Positions 1 to 6,557 of a stretch of 9,339 nt of DNA are shown here, piece after piece (position 1 is the first letter of the stretch; each line of letters begins with the position of its first letter). A model generated the notes under the pieces. It was not told the DNA's origin and did no database searches. It saw only the letters and a list, made by a program, of their open reading frames with translations. A program made the translations under genes and the position numbers. Location of the stretch: assembly GCF_024699075.1 (NCBI RefSeq), contig NZ_JAILQF010000384.1:1-9339 (forward strand), read 5' to 3'. The DNA comes from Butyrivibrio sp. GTDB lineage: Bacteria > Bacillota_A > Clostridia > Lachnospirales > Lachnospiraceae.

Positions 1-1725
1 CTTGCCGTTACGTTCTTCTCTTTCAACAAGAGTTGAGATATGGAACTTATTAACAAGATAGTCATAACCAAGCTGAGGAGTAATAAGCGTCATGAGCTTA
101 ACGGTTACAACGTTCATGGAATCACGTATACCATCTCTTAGGGTTGAGAGTCCGCGATAGCCACTGTACCAGTTTCTTACAGGTGTTCCGTTTGAATAAT
201 TAAACGGAGCATCATTGATAACTGTTGCAAGTGTATATCCTGCACTGTCAAGGGCAGGAGCGTAGGCTGAAAGAACCTTGAATGCAGAACCGGGCTGCCT
301 CTTAACATCAGTAGCTCTGTTTAAGGTTCTGCTTGCTGTCTTAGTGCCTCGTCCGCCTTCCATAGCAACGATGTATCCTGTAGACTGATCCTCAATAGTA
401 AGTGATACCTGAGGCTGAGGTGTAAGTGTGTAGTTCTCATCGATAATAGTATCATCTTCTCCGACAATAGCAGCTTTATATTCTTCTATGGCTTCTTCTG
501 CCGCTTCTGTAGAAGAGAAAGTCAGATCAAATGATGAATTGGTCTCCTTGAAGTAGGTTTCCATCATCTCATCACTGTAGTTTTCATATTCTCCGTCAGC
601 GTTCTTGATAGTAAGAGCATAATCGAGAAGATAACTTGTATTAGCCGGGAAGTTGGATTCGTCCTGGAAGACCTCATCACATATTCCCTGAATAGTAGGA
701 TCCATTGTTGAATAAATCTTAAGACCACCACTGTATAAAAGTGAATAAGCCTGGGTTTCAGTGTATCCGGCGTCAACAAGGTCATCAAGTACCACATCTG
801 TAAGAGCATCTACAAAATAGGAGTTGACTGTGTTGTCCTCTGTTTCAGAATCAACAACCTGAATCCTTGAATAAGGATCATCAGCCATTGCTTCGTCGTA
901 AGCTTCCTGAGTTATAAATCCGAGTTCCAGCATGTTTCCAAGAACTTTTTCACGTCTCTCTGCATTGTTTTCAGGGTGAGTTATAGGATTAAATTTACTA
1001 GGGTTCTGAGTGATACCTGCTATAACCGCACATTCTGATAAGGTAAGCTCGCTTACAGATTTGTTAAAGTATCTAAGAGATGCTGCCTGAACGCCAAGTG
1101 TATTCTGGCCAAGGTTGATGGTATTCATATAGTTTAGAAGAATATCTTCCTTGGACATCGTCTTTTCAAGCTGTATTGCAAGATACTGTTCCTGAATCTT
1201 ACGCTTGAACTTGGCAACGAGTGTATCTTCTTCGGTCCATCCGGTGAAAACATTGTTCTTGATAAGCTGCTGGGTAATTGTAGAAGCACCTTCTGAAAAA
1301 CTGCCTGTGGTTATAGCAACATATCCTGCTCGGATGATACCTTGAATATCGATTCCGTTATGATCCTTAAAACGAGCATCCTCGATCGCTATAAATGCGT
1401 TCTGAAGATCCTTAGGAACCATGTCCAGTGTTACCGGGATACGGTTTGAGTCAGTTGATACGAGCTTTGCTATCTGATTACCTTCAGAGTCATATACGAA
1501 AGTACTGAATCCTGAAGGAGTAACATCGATATTGCTTATATCAGGAGATGAATCAATAATGCCCTGAAAGGCTCCGATTCCAGCACTTATGAATAATATA
1601 ATTACTGAAATTATAGCCAAAAGGACTACTTTAAATAAAAAAGTTCCGAGCTTTTTGCCCCAGCGTCCAGTTCCATTACGGAGTGCAGTTTCCTGCTTTC
1701 TGACGCCTTCTTTACCATAATTCAT
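1..1725 (-). CDS. Class A penicillin-binding protein (PBP1A-type transglycosylase/transpeptidase), 3' end off window
   Basis: Bifunctional peptidoglycan synthase that polymerises lipid II into glycan strands and cross-links stem peptides outside the membrane. I translated 575 residues from the ATG at 1725; the gene runs off the left edge with no stop. Residues 1-30 are a basic cytoplasmic tail and about 31-53 a single membrane anchor. The GT51 glycosyltransferase domain follows, with EDARF at 115-119 (Glu115 the expected catalytic base), HNGID at 122-126 and EGASTITQQL at 145-154. The transpeptidase domain shows the SxxK motif as SAFK at 480-483, preceded by RQPG, and SxN as SMN at 536-538. 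The KTG motif and C-terminus lie beyond the window. The start is supported by GGAGGA about 6 nt upstream. The gene is divergent from yigZ. Class A PBPs have paralogues, so no specific symbol is given. The family call is secure. Confidence 0.96.
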   Translation of the reverse strand, partial: MNYGKEGVRKQETALRNGTGRWGKKLGTFLFKVVLLAIISVIILFISAGIGAFQGIIDSSPDISNIDVTPSGFSTFVYDSEGNQIAKLVSTDSNRIPVTLDMVPKDLQNAFIAIEDARFKDHNGIDIQGIIRAGYVAITTGSFSEGASTITQQLIKNNVFTGWTEEDTLVAKFKRKIQEQYLAIQLEKTMSKEDILLNYMNTINLGQNTLGVQAASLRYFNKSVSELTLSECAVIAGITQNPSKFNPITHPENNAERREKVLGNMLELGFITQEAYDEAMADDPYSRIQVVDSETEDNTVNSYFVDALTDVVLDDLVDAGYTETQAYSLLYSGGLKIYSTMDPTIQGICDEVFQDESNFPANTSYLLDYALTIKNADGEYENYSDEMMETYFKETNSSFDLTFSSTEAAEEAIEEYKAAIVGEDDTIIDENYTLTPQPQVSLTIEDQSTGYIVAMEGGRGTKTASRTLNRATDVKRQPGSAFKVLSAYAPALDSAGYTLATVINDAPFNYSNGTPVRNWYSGYRGLSTLRDGIRDSMNVVTVKLMTLITPQLGYDYLVNKFHISTLVEREERNGK

Positions 1726-1750
1726 AATAGTTCCTCCAATTTATCATACT

Positions 1751-1759
1751 ATTATAGCA
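1751..1759 (-). promoter_or_regulatory. Extended -10 promoter for the penicillin-binding protein gene
   Basis: Read on the minus strand this is TGCTATAAT, a perfect -10 hexamer with the TG extension. It lies about 26 nt upstream of the ATG at 1725. No good -35 stands 16-18 bp upstream, which is tolerated when the TG extension is present. This is motif matching only. Confidence 0.6.
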
Positions 1760-1813
1760 AATCTGGGCGAGTGAATAAAGAAGTTAAGCTTAAAGTTCAC
1801 AATTTATGGCGTT

Positions 1814-1841
1814 TTGGCTTATTTTACATAAAGAATATAAG
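1814..1841 (+). promoter_or_regulatory. Weak candidate promoter for the yigZ/IMPACT gene
   Basis: TTGGCT (1814-1819) and TATAAG (1836-1841) are separated by 16 bp and lie about 70 nt upstream of the ATG at 1910. The -35 matches only three of six consensus bases and the region is AT-rich, so chance matches are easy. TTTACA at 1823-1828 with TTTTAT at 1846-1851 is an alternative at 17-bp spacing. Confidence 0.3.
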
Positions 1842-1909
1842 GTTATTTTATAAAGAATTATTATGATTAAAGCTTGTTTTATCATATTGTGTTCGTTTAC
1901 TATATCAGT

Positions 1910-2554
1910 ATGGACAAAAATAATAATAATGATAAATCTTATAAGATAATAACTGAAGGCGGATCTGATGAGATAGAAATCAAGAAATCCCGCTTTATAG
2001 GTCAGGCCTTTCCTATAGAAAACGCCAAGGAAGCAGAGGATATTATAAAATCTGTTGAAAAAAAGTATTGGGATGCCCGCCATAACTGCTATGCATATGT
2101 TCTTGGAGCCTTGAGCGAGAACCAGCGCTTCTCTGATAACGGAGAACCTTCAGGAACGGCAGGAAAGCCAATCCTAGAAGTTATTATGGGAGCGGGTATA
2201 ACTAATACCTTAATAGTTGTTACAAGATATTTTGGAGGTACGCTTCTTGGAACAGGAGGACTTGTAAGAGCTTATACCCAGGCTTCACAGGCAGCCCTTG
2301 CAGCTTCAAAGACAGCTGTCATGACCTATGGACAGAAGATTTCTTTTAGTATCGGCTATGATATGGTAGATAAGATCCAGCATACGTTTGGACTTATGGA
2401 GATTCCTCTGGATAATCCCACATATGGCGTAGACGTCAGCTATGACATAATTGTAAGTGCAGCAGATGTTGATAAAGTAATTACTACAATAACTGAGATC
2501 ACAAGTGCAAGAGCAACAATAATAAAAGGAGATACAGGATTTTATCCGATATAA
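1910..2554 (+). CDS. yigZ: YigZ/IMPACT family protein (UPF0029 N-terminal domain plus DUF1949)
   Basis: Member of the bacterial YigZ/YvyE branch of the IMPACT family. The eukaryotic relatives modulate the Gcn2 stress pathway; the bacterial role is not settled and is probably linked to translation or RNA. From the ATG at 1910 the protein has 214 residues, normal for the family. The N-terminal domain shows KKSRFIG at 25-31, DARHNCYAYV at 55-64, RFSDNGEPSGTAGKPI at 73-88 and VVTRYFGGTLLGTGGLVRAY at 103-122, the diagnostic block. The C-terminal part is the small ferredoxin-like DUF1949 domain, ending at a TAA. The start is uncertain: no Shine-Dalgarno precedes the ATG, and an in-frame TTG at 1874 would add 12 hydrophobic residues, also without a good site. 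I prefer the ATG because the family core begins shortly after it. It is convergent with typA. Confidence 0.93.
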   Translation: MDKNNNNDKSYKIITEGGSDEIEIKKSRFIGQAFPIENAKEAEDIIKSVEKKYWDARHNCYAYVLGALSENQRFSDNGEPSGTAGKPILEVIMGAGITNTLIVVTRYFGGTLLGTGGLVRAYTQASQAALAASKTAVMTYGQKISFSIGYDMVDKIQHTFGLMEIPLDNPTYGVDVSYDIIVSAADVDKVITTITEITSARATIIKGDTGFYPI

Positions 2555-2622
2555 GTCCAGGTTTTGACTCTGATCATATTTTGCAAGAAATAAGAATTTT
2601 TATAGGATATTAAGTTTAAGTC

Positions 2623-2664
2623 AAAAAAGCTTCCCGAACCCCTGAGGGCGCGGGAAGCTTTTTT
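2623..2664. terminator. Bidirectional intrinsic terminator between yigZ and typA
   Basis: A perfect 14-bp inverted repeat: AAAAAAGCTTCCCG at 2623-2636 and CGGGAAGCTTTTTT at 2651-2664. The 14-nt loop can extend the helix with CCC/GGG. A-tracts and T-tracts flank both sides, so it works for transcripts in either direction, as expected between convergent genes. Confidence 0.93.
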
Positions 2665-2715
2665 ATTTATATCAATCTTTTTTATTTATATCAATCTTTT
2701 TTATTTATATCGATC
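2659..2715. repeat. Three tandem copies of a 19-bp AT-rich unit
   Basis: Copies at 2659-2677 and 2678-2696 read TTTTTTATTTATATCAATC identically. The third, 2697-2715, has one A-to-G change near the end. The first copy begins in the T-tract of the terminator and the third stops 4 nt before the typA stop codon. It looks like a short slippage-type duplication that multiplies U-tracts downstream of the hairpin. No coding potential is seen. Confidence 0.9.
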
Positions 2716-2719
2716 TTGA

Positions 2720-4570
2720 TTATTTGTTCTGAGCCTTGTTCTTAGCTGCATAGCCTGCTCTCTTACGCATTGTAGGATCAAGGATTCTCTTACGAACACG
2801 AAGAGTTGTAGGTGTTACCTCAAGAAGCTCGTCTGTGTCGATGAATTCGATAGCTTCTTCAAGAGACATAACCTTAGGTGGTACAAGACGAAGAGCTTCA
2901 TCAGAAGATGATGTACGTGTGTTTGAAAGGTGCTTGGTCTTACATACGTTAACTTCGATATCTTCACTCTTACCACTTGAACCGATAACCATTCCTGAGT
3001 AAACCTTATCGCCAGCCTTTACAAAGAGAGTACCACGCTCCTGGGCATTGAAAAGACCATATGTTACAGCTTCACCAGTCTCGAAAGCAATAAGAGAACC
3101 CTGCTTACGATAAGATATCTCTCCCTTGAATGGAGCATATCCTGAGAATTCTGTATTCATGATACCGTTACCCTTTGTATCTGTCATGAAATCATTTCTG
3201 TAACCGATAAGACCACGTGAAGGGATATTGAACTCAAGACGGCTGTATCCGCCATTAGCTGTTCCCATGTTTACAAGCTCACCTTTACGTTCGGAAAGTC
3301 TTGAAATTACTGTACCTGAGAATTCTTCAGGAACATCGATATAACATTTTTCCATAGGCTCGAGTTTCTTGCCGTTCTCATCAGTCTTATAAATAACCTC
3401 AGCCTTAGATACTGCAAATTCATAGCCTTCACGACGCATGTTCTCGATAAGAACTGAAAGGTGAAGCTCACCACGCCCTGAAACCTTGAGAGTATCTGTA
3501 GATTCTGTATCTTCTACTCTGAGTGATACATCTGTATTAAGCTCTTTGTAGAGACGGTCTCTTATCTGACGGGAAGTAACAAATTTACCTTCCTGACCTG
3601 CAAGAGGAGAGTCATTAACTATGAAGTTCATGCTGATAGTAGGCTCTGAGATCTTCTGAAAAGGAATAGCTACAGGATTTTCAGGAGCGCAAAGTGTATC
3701 ACCGATCTTCATGTCGCTGATACCGGAAATAGCAACTATAGAACCGATACCTGCTTCTGTAACTTCTACTTTATTAAGACCATCGAACTCATAGAGCTTG
3801 CTGATCTTAGTCTTGATCAATCTGTCAGGCTCATGGTGGTTAACGATAACAACTTCATCATTAACTTTTACTTTGCCGTTATCAACCTTACCAACACCGA
3901 TACGACCAACATATTCGCTGTAGTCGATTGTGGAGATAAGAACCTGTGCATTAGCTTCAGGATCACCTGAAGGTGCAGGAATATAATCAATAATTGTATC
4001 GAGAAGGGGCTTCATATCTGTTCCCTGCTCGTCAAGTGACTTGGATGCAAGACCTGCTTTGGCAGATGCAAATACGAATGGGCAGTCAAGCTGCTCATCG
4101 TTAGCTCCAAGATCCATAAGAAGCTCAAGAACTTCATCAATTACATCATTAGGACGTGCTTCAGGACGGTCGATCTTGTTGATACATACTACAACAGGAA
4201 GACCAAGCTCCATGGCTTTACGAAGAACGAACTTAGTCTGTGGCATAGGACCTTCAAAAGCGTCTACTACAAGTACTACACCATTAACCATCTTAAGTAC
4301 TCGCTCAACCTCACCACCGAAATCAGCGTGGCCGGGTGTGTCGATAATGTTGATCTTAACGCCATTATATGAAATAGCGGTATTCTTGGACATGATTGTG
4401 ATACCACGCTCTCGCTCGATATCATTAGAGTCCATGACTCTTTCTGCAACTTCCTGATTGTCACGGAAGATTCCGCTCTGGTGAAGCAAAGCGTCAACGA
4501 GTGTTGTCTTACCGTGGTCAACGTGAGCTATAATGGCAACGTTTCTAATGTCATCTCTTGTCTGTATCAT
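2720..4570 (-). CDS. typA: Translational GTPase TypA/BipA
   Basis: Ribosome-associated GTPase of the EF-G/LepA superfamily, involved in 50S assembly and growth under cold or stress. From the ATG at 4570 the protein has 616 residues, close to the roughly 607 of E. coli BipA. The GTPase motifs are all present: G1 AHVDHGKT at 15-22, G2 RGITI at 55-59, G3 DTPGH at 77-81, G4 NKID at 131-134 and G5 SAKAG at 169-173. Domain II, the EF-G-like domains ([19 protein letters not shown]) and the TypA-specific C-terminal domain follow. A longer frame from 4606 adds 12 residues, but the inner ATG has AAGGAG 7 nt upstream (4578-4583) and leads directly into the family's usual start. It converges on yigZ and shares its terminator. 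It has its own likely promoter, but modest read-through from the upstream pyruvyl transferase gene is possible. Confidence 0.97.
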   Translation of the reverse strand: MIQTRDDIRNVAIIAHVDHGKTTLVDALLHQSGIFRDNQEVAERVMDSNDIERERGITIMSKNTAISYNGVKINIIDTPGHADFGGEVERVLKMVNGVVLVVDAFEGPMPQTKFVLRKAMELGLPVVVCINKIDRPEARPNDVIDEVLELLMDLGANDEQLDCPFVFASAKAGLASKSLDEQGTDMKPLLDTIIDYIPAPSGDPEANAQVLISTIDYSEYVGRIGVGKVDNGKVKVNDEVVIVNHHEPDRLIKTKISKLYEFDGLNKVEVTEAGIGSIVAISGISDMKIGDTLCAPENPVAIPFQKISEPTISMNFIVNDSPLAGQEGKFVTSRQIRDRLYKELNTDVSLRVEDTESTDTLKVSGRGELHLSVLIENMRREGYEFAVSKAEVIYKTDENGKKLEPMEKCYIDVPEEFSGTVISRLSERKGELVNMGTANGGYSRLEFNIPSRGLIGYRNDFMTDTKGNGIMNTEFSGYAPFKGEISYRKQGSLIAFETGEAVTYGLFNAQERGTLFVKAGDKVYSGMVIGSSGKSEDIEVNVCKTKHLSNTRTSSSDEALRLVPPKVMSLEEAIEFIDTDELLEVTPTTLRVRKRILDPTMRKRAGYAAKNKAQNK

Positions 4571-4577
4571 ACTGGTA

Positions 4578-4583
4578 CTCCTT
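4578..4583 (-). promoter_or_regulatory. Ribosome binding site that fixes the typA start
   Basis: AAGGAG on the minus strand, 7 nt before the ATG at 4570. The upstream in-frame start at 4606 lacks such a site, so this decides the start codon. Confidence 0.85.
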
Positions 4584-4594
4584 AAAAAACTATG

Positions 4595-4618
4595 GATTCT
4601 GAACAATCTGTCAGAATC
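4595..4618 (-). other. Leader hairpin upstream of typA
   Basis: Perfect 8-bp inverted repeat GATTCTGA/TCAGAATC with an 8-nt loop. On the typA transcript it is followed by CATAG, then six U, then the AAGGAG ribosome binding site. It resembles a weak attenuator or an mRNA-stabilising hairpin. The 5-nt gap before the U-tract makes efficient termination doubtful. Confidence 0.45.
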
Positions 4619-4663
4619 AAATTCATATAGTAACTTATCTATCTGTTATTTCAAAACCAACAT

Positions 4664-4692
4664 ATTTTAGCACTCATAACAATACGATGCAA
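4664..4692 (-). promoter_or_regulatory. Promoter for typA
   Basis: On the minus strand TTGCAT (4692-4687) and TAAAAT (4669-4664) are spaced by exactly 17 bp, and the -10 carries a TGC extension. The expected transcription start near 4657 gives a leader of about 85 nt that contains the hairpin at 4595-4618. A second, weaker pair (TTGTTT then TATATT, 17-bp spacing) lies further upstream. Confidence 0.6.
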
Positions 4693-4758
4693 CAATGATA
4701 TCAAAAAAACATTTATAAATCGATGTAAAATATATACCAAGAATGATCTAAAAACAAG

Positions 4759-4775
4759 ATTTTGTTAGTCAAAAT
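4759..4775 (-). terminator. Possible weak terminator after the pyruvyl transferase gene
   Basis: On the minus strand ATTTTG and CAAAAT form a 6-bp stem with a 5-nt loop, followed by CTTGTTTTT, 22-50 nt past the stop at 4797. The stem is short and AT-rich, so termination is probably partial and read-through towards typA is plausible. Confidence 0.3.
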
Positions 4776-4796
4776 TTCGTATACACATAGGTGCTG

Positions 4797-5978
4797 TTAT
4801 GAAAGAAGATCTATAACAGCGCTTCCGTTTCGCTTTGCTTTTATTACATATTCAGGGATGGCTTTTTGCAGCTTTTTGGTGATATCAGATGCGTTGTTAT
4901 TTAGCCATTCATAACTTTCTATAAGCTGCTTACCTGTTTTTAATTCCTGAACAGGAAGCACATATTTATCTTCTGTACCAAAAAGATCCCTGGCAATTCC
5001 TCTTGCCTTTACTGAATAACCTATTACAAGAGTAGGAACGCATGATGAATAGGCAGCAATAGTAGCATGGGTTCTTGCACCTATAAAGAGTCTGCATCTT
5101 GCTATAAAACCCTTAAGCTGCGGTGCATTATGATCCTTTATAAGAAGGATTCGGCCTGTGTCTTTGAACTTATCATATAATAATGTAAGAGGAATCCTGT
5201 CATTACTTCTATCCCAGACAACATGAGGGATAAGTGCGATAGTATTATCGGTAGTATCCAAAATGTGCTGAATAAGATCTTCGTAGCATTTGATCGCTAT
5301 ATCTTTATCTTCTGCATACATTCCTATAAGAGGACTTAGGTTAAGACCTATAGTCTTACCCTCTTTAAAGCCCTCAGGGAGAGGAAGGTACTCTGTATCA
5401 AGCGTAAATGCCGGGTCCGGGGCAAGTTCAAGTCTTTCTTTGGATACTCCGGCATCAAGGAGAGCATTATAAGTTATGCTTTCTCTTGCCAGGATCTTGT
5501 CATAGAGCTTCATATCAGCAGCTACATCAGGTCTTTGTACAAGACTTGGCTCAACACTGCATCCAAGAAGGATTGTCTTTGTTCCGAGTTTATGAAGCAT
5601 GCTGTTAGTAAGCATTATCTCTTCAACCATATAGTCGTAGCAGTAAGTGTCACCTCCTATAGATACACCTACCTTTGGAGGATTTTTGTACATGTGTTTG
5701 AATCTGTATCTGAGAAAAGATTCTTTGTCTTTTGTGATCTTACGATAAATATAGTAAAGAGTATGATTGATGACATTTCTGTCCATATGATTTTCTTCAA
5801 CAAAGTGGCATATGTCTTCAGGAACATACAGAAGATCTTCAGCCCTGTCATTGGTCATTACATCAGGTTTAAGTGTTTCATCCTGAGCATTAAGAAGACT
5901 CGTAAGAGACCTGACTATAGCTTCACATCCGTGATTACCACTTCCTGAGTGCATATATAAAGTTACTCTATTATCCAT
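4797..5978 (-). CDS. Polysaccharide pyruvyl transferase family protein
   Basis: Member of the PF04230 family, whose characterised relatives (CsaB, WcaK, Pvg1) transfer pyruvate from phosphoenolpyruvate to a sugar of a cell-surface polysaccharide as a ketal. The acceptor cannot be read from sequence. Of 393 residues, the N-terminal half has the glycine-rich loop SGSGNHGCEAI at 11-21, SIGGDTYCYDY at 106-116, LLGCSVEPS at 137-145 and the ARES...LAPDPAF segment at 164-191. The C-terminal half has GLNLSPL at 211-217, IPHVVW at 250-255 and FIGARTHATIAAYSSCVPTL at 298-317, the family hallmark. There is no signal peptide or membrane segment, so a cytosolic enzyme. Start: TGA lies in frame 18 nt upstream, so this ATG is the first possible; it has no adjacent ribosome binding site and overlaps a short open frame that does. 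It is an isolated gene with no glycosyltransferase neighbours here, which leaves its pathway open. Confidence 0.88.
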   Translation of the reverse strand: MDNRVTLYMHSGSGNHGCEAIVRSLTSLLNAQDETLKPDVMTNDRAEDLLYVPEDICHFVEENHMDRNVINHTLYYIYRKITKDKESFLRYRFKHMYKNPPKVGVSIGGDTYCYDYMVEEIMLTNSMLHKLGTKTILLGCSVEPSLVQRPDVAADMKLYDKILARESITYNALLDAGVSKERLELAPDPAFTLDTEYLPLPEGFKEGKTIGLNLSPLIGMYAEDKDIAIKCYEDLIQHILDTTDNTIALIPHVVWDRSNDRIPLTLLYDKFKDTGRILLIKDHNAPQLKGFIARCRLFIGARTHATIAAYSSCVPTLVIGYSVKARGIARDLFGTEDKYVLPVQELKTGKQLIESYEWLNNNASDITKKLQKAIPEYVIKAKRNGSAVIDLLS

Positions 5979-5997
5979 AAATGTATGTCGAAATCAT
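5971..5997 (-). CDS. Possible 8-residue leader peptide overlapping the pyruvyl transferase start
   Basis: The open frame encodes MISTYIYG then TAA. AAAGGA (6009-6004) sits 6 nt before its ATG, an ideal spacing, while the pyruvyl transferase ATG at 5978 has no site of its own. The small frame ends 5-7 nt inside the main gene, so terminating ribosomes could re-initiate at the overlapping ATG. Its start lies within the hairpin TGTCGA/TCGACA (5986-5991 and 5997-6002). The frame is very short and could be chance; the site could also serve the main ATG poorly at 25 nt. Confidence 0.4.
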   Translation of the reverse strand: MISTYIYG

Positions 5998-6054
5998 CGA
6001 CAATCCTTTCATAGTTTTCTTTTAAAAGATATAAAAATTATTAATATAAGATAA

Positions 6055-6129
6055 AAAAATAGTATTGATCAGTATCTTTAAAAATAGTAATGATCTGTAT
6101 CTTATAAAATAGTACATGACAGATCATTA
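6055..6129. repeat. GATC-centred direct and inverted repeats in the pyruvyl transferase leader
   Basis: Two 25-bp imperfect direct copies lie at 6055-6079 and 6080-6104 (both AAAAATAGTA..GATC.GTATCTT with three differences), and a partial third starts at 6105. Within them TAATGATCTGT at 6088-6098 is the exact inverse of ACAGATCATTA at 6119-6129, separated by 20 bp. On the minus-strand transcript each unit ends in ACUAUUUU(UUU), so the inverted repeat makes an 11-bp hairpin followed by a U-tract. This could be an operator array or an attenuator; nothing identifies a regulator. Confidence 0.75.
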
Positions 6130-6147
6130 TCTGACAAAACCATAAAC

Positions 6148-6156
6148 ATTATAGCA
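6148..6156 (-). promoter_or_regulatory. Extended -10 promoter for the pyruvyl transferase gene
   Basis: TGCTATAAT on the minus strand, the same 9-mer as the promoter of the penicillin-binding protein gene. No convincing -35 is seen. The implied start near 6141 gives a leader of about 160 nt that includes the GATC-centred repeats. Confidence 0.55.
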
Positions 6157-6230
6157 TAGACATGGGCAAGTGGTGTTAAAGGCTTATATTCATTACAATT
6201 GCGATATATATGGCAAATCATGCGCATTGG

Positions 6231-6259
6231 TTGACACTGTAAAATGCCGGTGCTATGAT
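6231..6259 (+). promoter_or_regulatory. Promoter of the dapA-dapB-hisA operon
   Basis: Perfect -35 TTGACA (6231-6236), 17-bp spacer, and -10 TATGAT (6254-6259) with a TGC extension. The predicted transcription start at about 6265-6266 is only 7-8 nt before the riboswitch helix P1. It is one of the best housekeeping-type promoters in the window. Confidence 0.9.
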
Positions 6260-6272
6260 GTACCTGTTCAGA

Positions 6273-6437
6273 GATAGAGGTTGCGTGTTTTATAAGTACA
6301 TTCTTGGATGCTGCAGCAGTAAAAGAAGAGAATGGAAAGGAAAGCGCGCCGAAAGATTCGGAAGCAGCTGCATTCCGAATTCTTGGGCATACATCAAATA
6401 GGTGTATGACTGTCATCAGTAATGATGGGGCGCTATC
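6273..6437 (+). promoter_or_regulatory. Lysine riboswitch (L-box aptamer)
   Basis: The order and sequence of conserved elements match the L-box. P1 pairs GATAG (6273-6277) with CTATC (6433-6437). The conserved AGAGG..GCG follows P1, and AGTA is at 6295-6298. A helix pairs CATTCT (6299-6304) with AGAATG (6329-6334). GGAAAGGAAAGCGC runs into the GCCGAA core (6348-6353). Three further helices are ATTCGGAA/TTCCGAAT (6356-6363 with 6373-6380), CATACATC/GGTGTATG (6389-6396 with 6401-6408), and CATCA/TGATG (6414-6418 with 6423-6427) capped by a GTAA tetraloop. The ACTGTCATC...GGGGCGCTATC ending is typical. Lysine binding closes P1 and favours the terminator just downstream; position ahead of dapA fits feedback control. 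Confidence 0.95.
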
Positions 6438-6462
6438 CGATAATCCCAATTTGGAAGATTGT

Positions 6463-6494
6463 AGGGTGAGCGCACGAAGGGCGCTCACCCTTTT
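6463..6494 (+). terminator. Riboswitch-controlled intrinsic terminator
   Basis: An 11-bp perfect stem, AGGGTGAGCGC (6463-6473) with GCGCTCACCCT (6481-6491), a 7-nt loop, then TTTT. An antiterminator is visible: GCGCTATCC (6430-6438), which contains the 3' strand of P1, can pair through GCGCT and CC with the terminator's 5' arm (AGCGC and GG, 6465-6473). Bound lysine holds P1 and so frees the terminator arm, giving the classical OFF switch. Confidence 0.92.
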
Positions 6495-6557
6495 GTGTAG
6501 AATAAACCGGGCGAATAGAGCGTGGACCTGGTAAGCTAAAATTTTAAGGAGGCCACT

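Noticed and set aside
1863..1949. A 28-codon hydrophobic frame (begins MIKACFIILC) overlapping the yigZ start in another frame
   Set aside because: It has no ribosome binding site, lies in very AT-rich DNA where such hydrophobic frames are common by chance, and resembles no family I know.
4041..4457. A 138-codon open frame on the plus strand, antisense to typA
   Set aside because: It mirrors the highly conserved GTPase domain of typA; the product is low-complexity Ser/Thr/Arg and matches no family.
6018..6029. 12-bp palindrome TCTTTTAAAAGA upstream of the pyruvyl transferase gene
   Set aside because: It is a simple AT-rich palindrome with no loop and no second copy, so chance is likely.
6055..6129. 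CRISPR-like array
   Set aside because: The copies are directly abutting and imperfect, with no unique spacers and no cas genes nearby.
6102..6534. Open frames on both strands across the riboswitch region
   Set aside because: The RNA structure explains the sequence conservation here, and neither frame has a ribosome binding site or a recognisable product.
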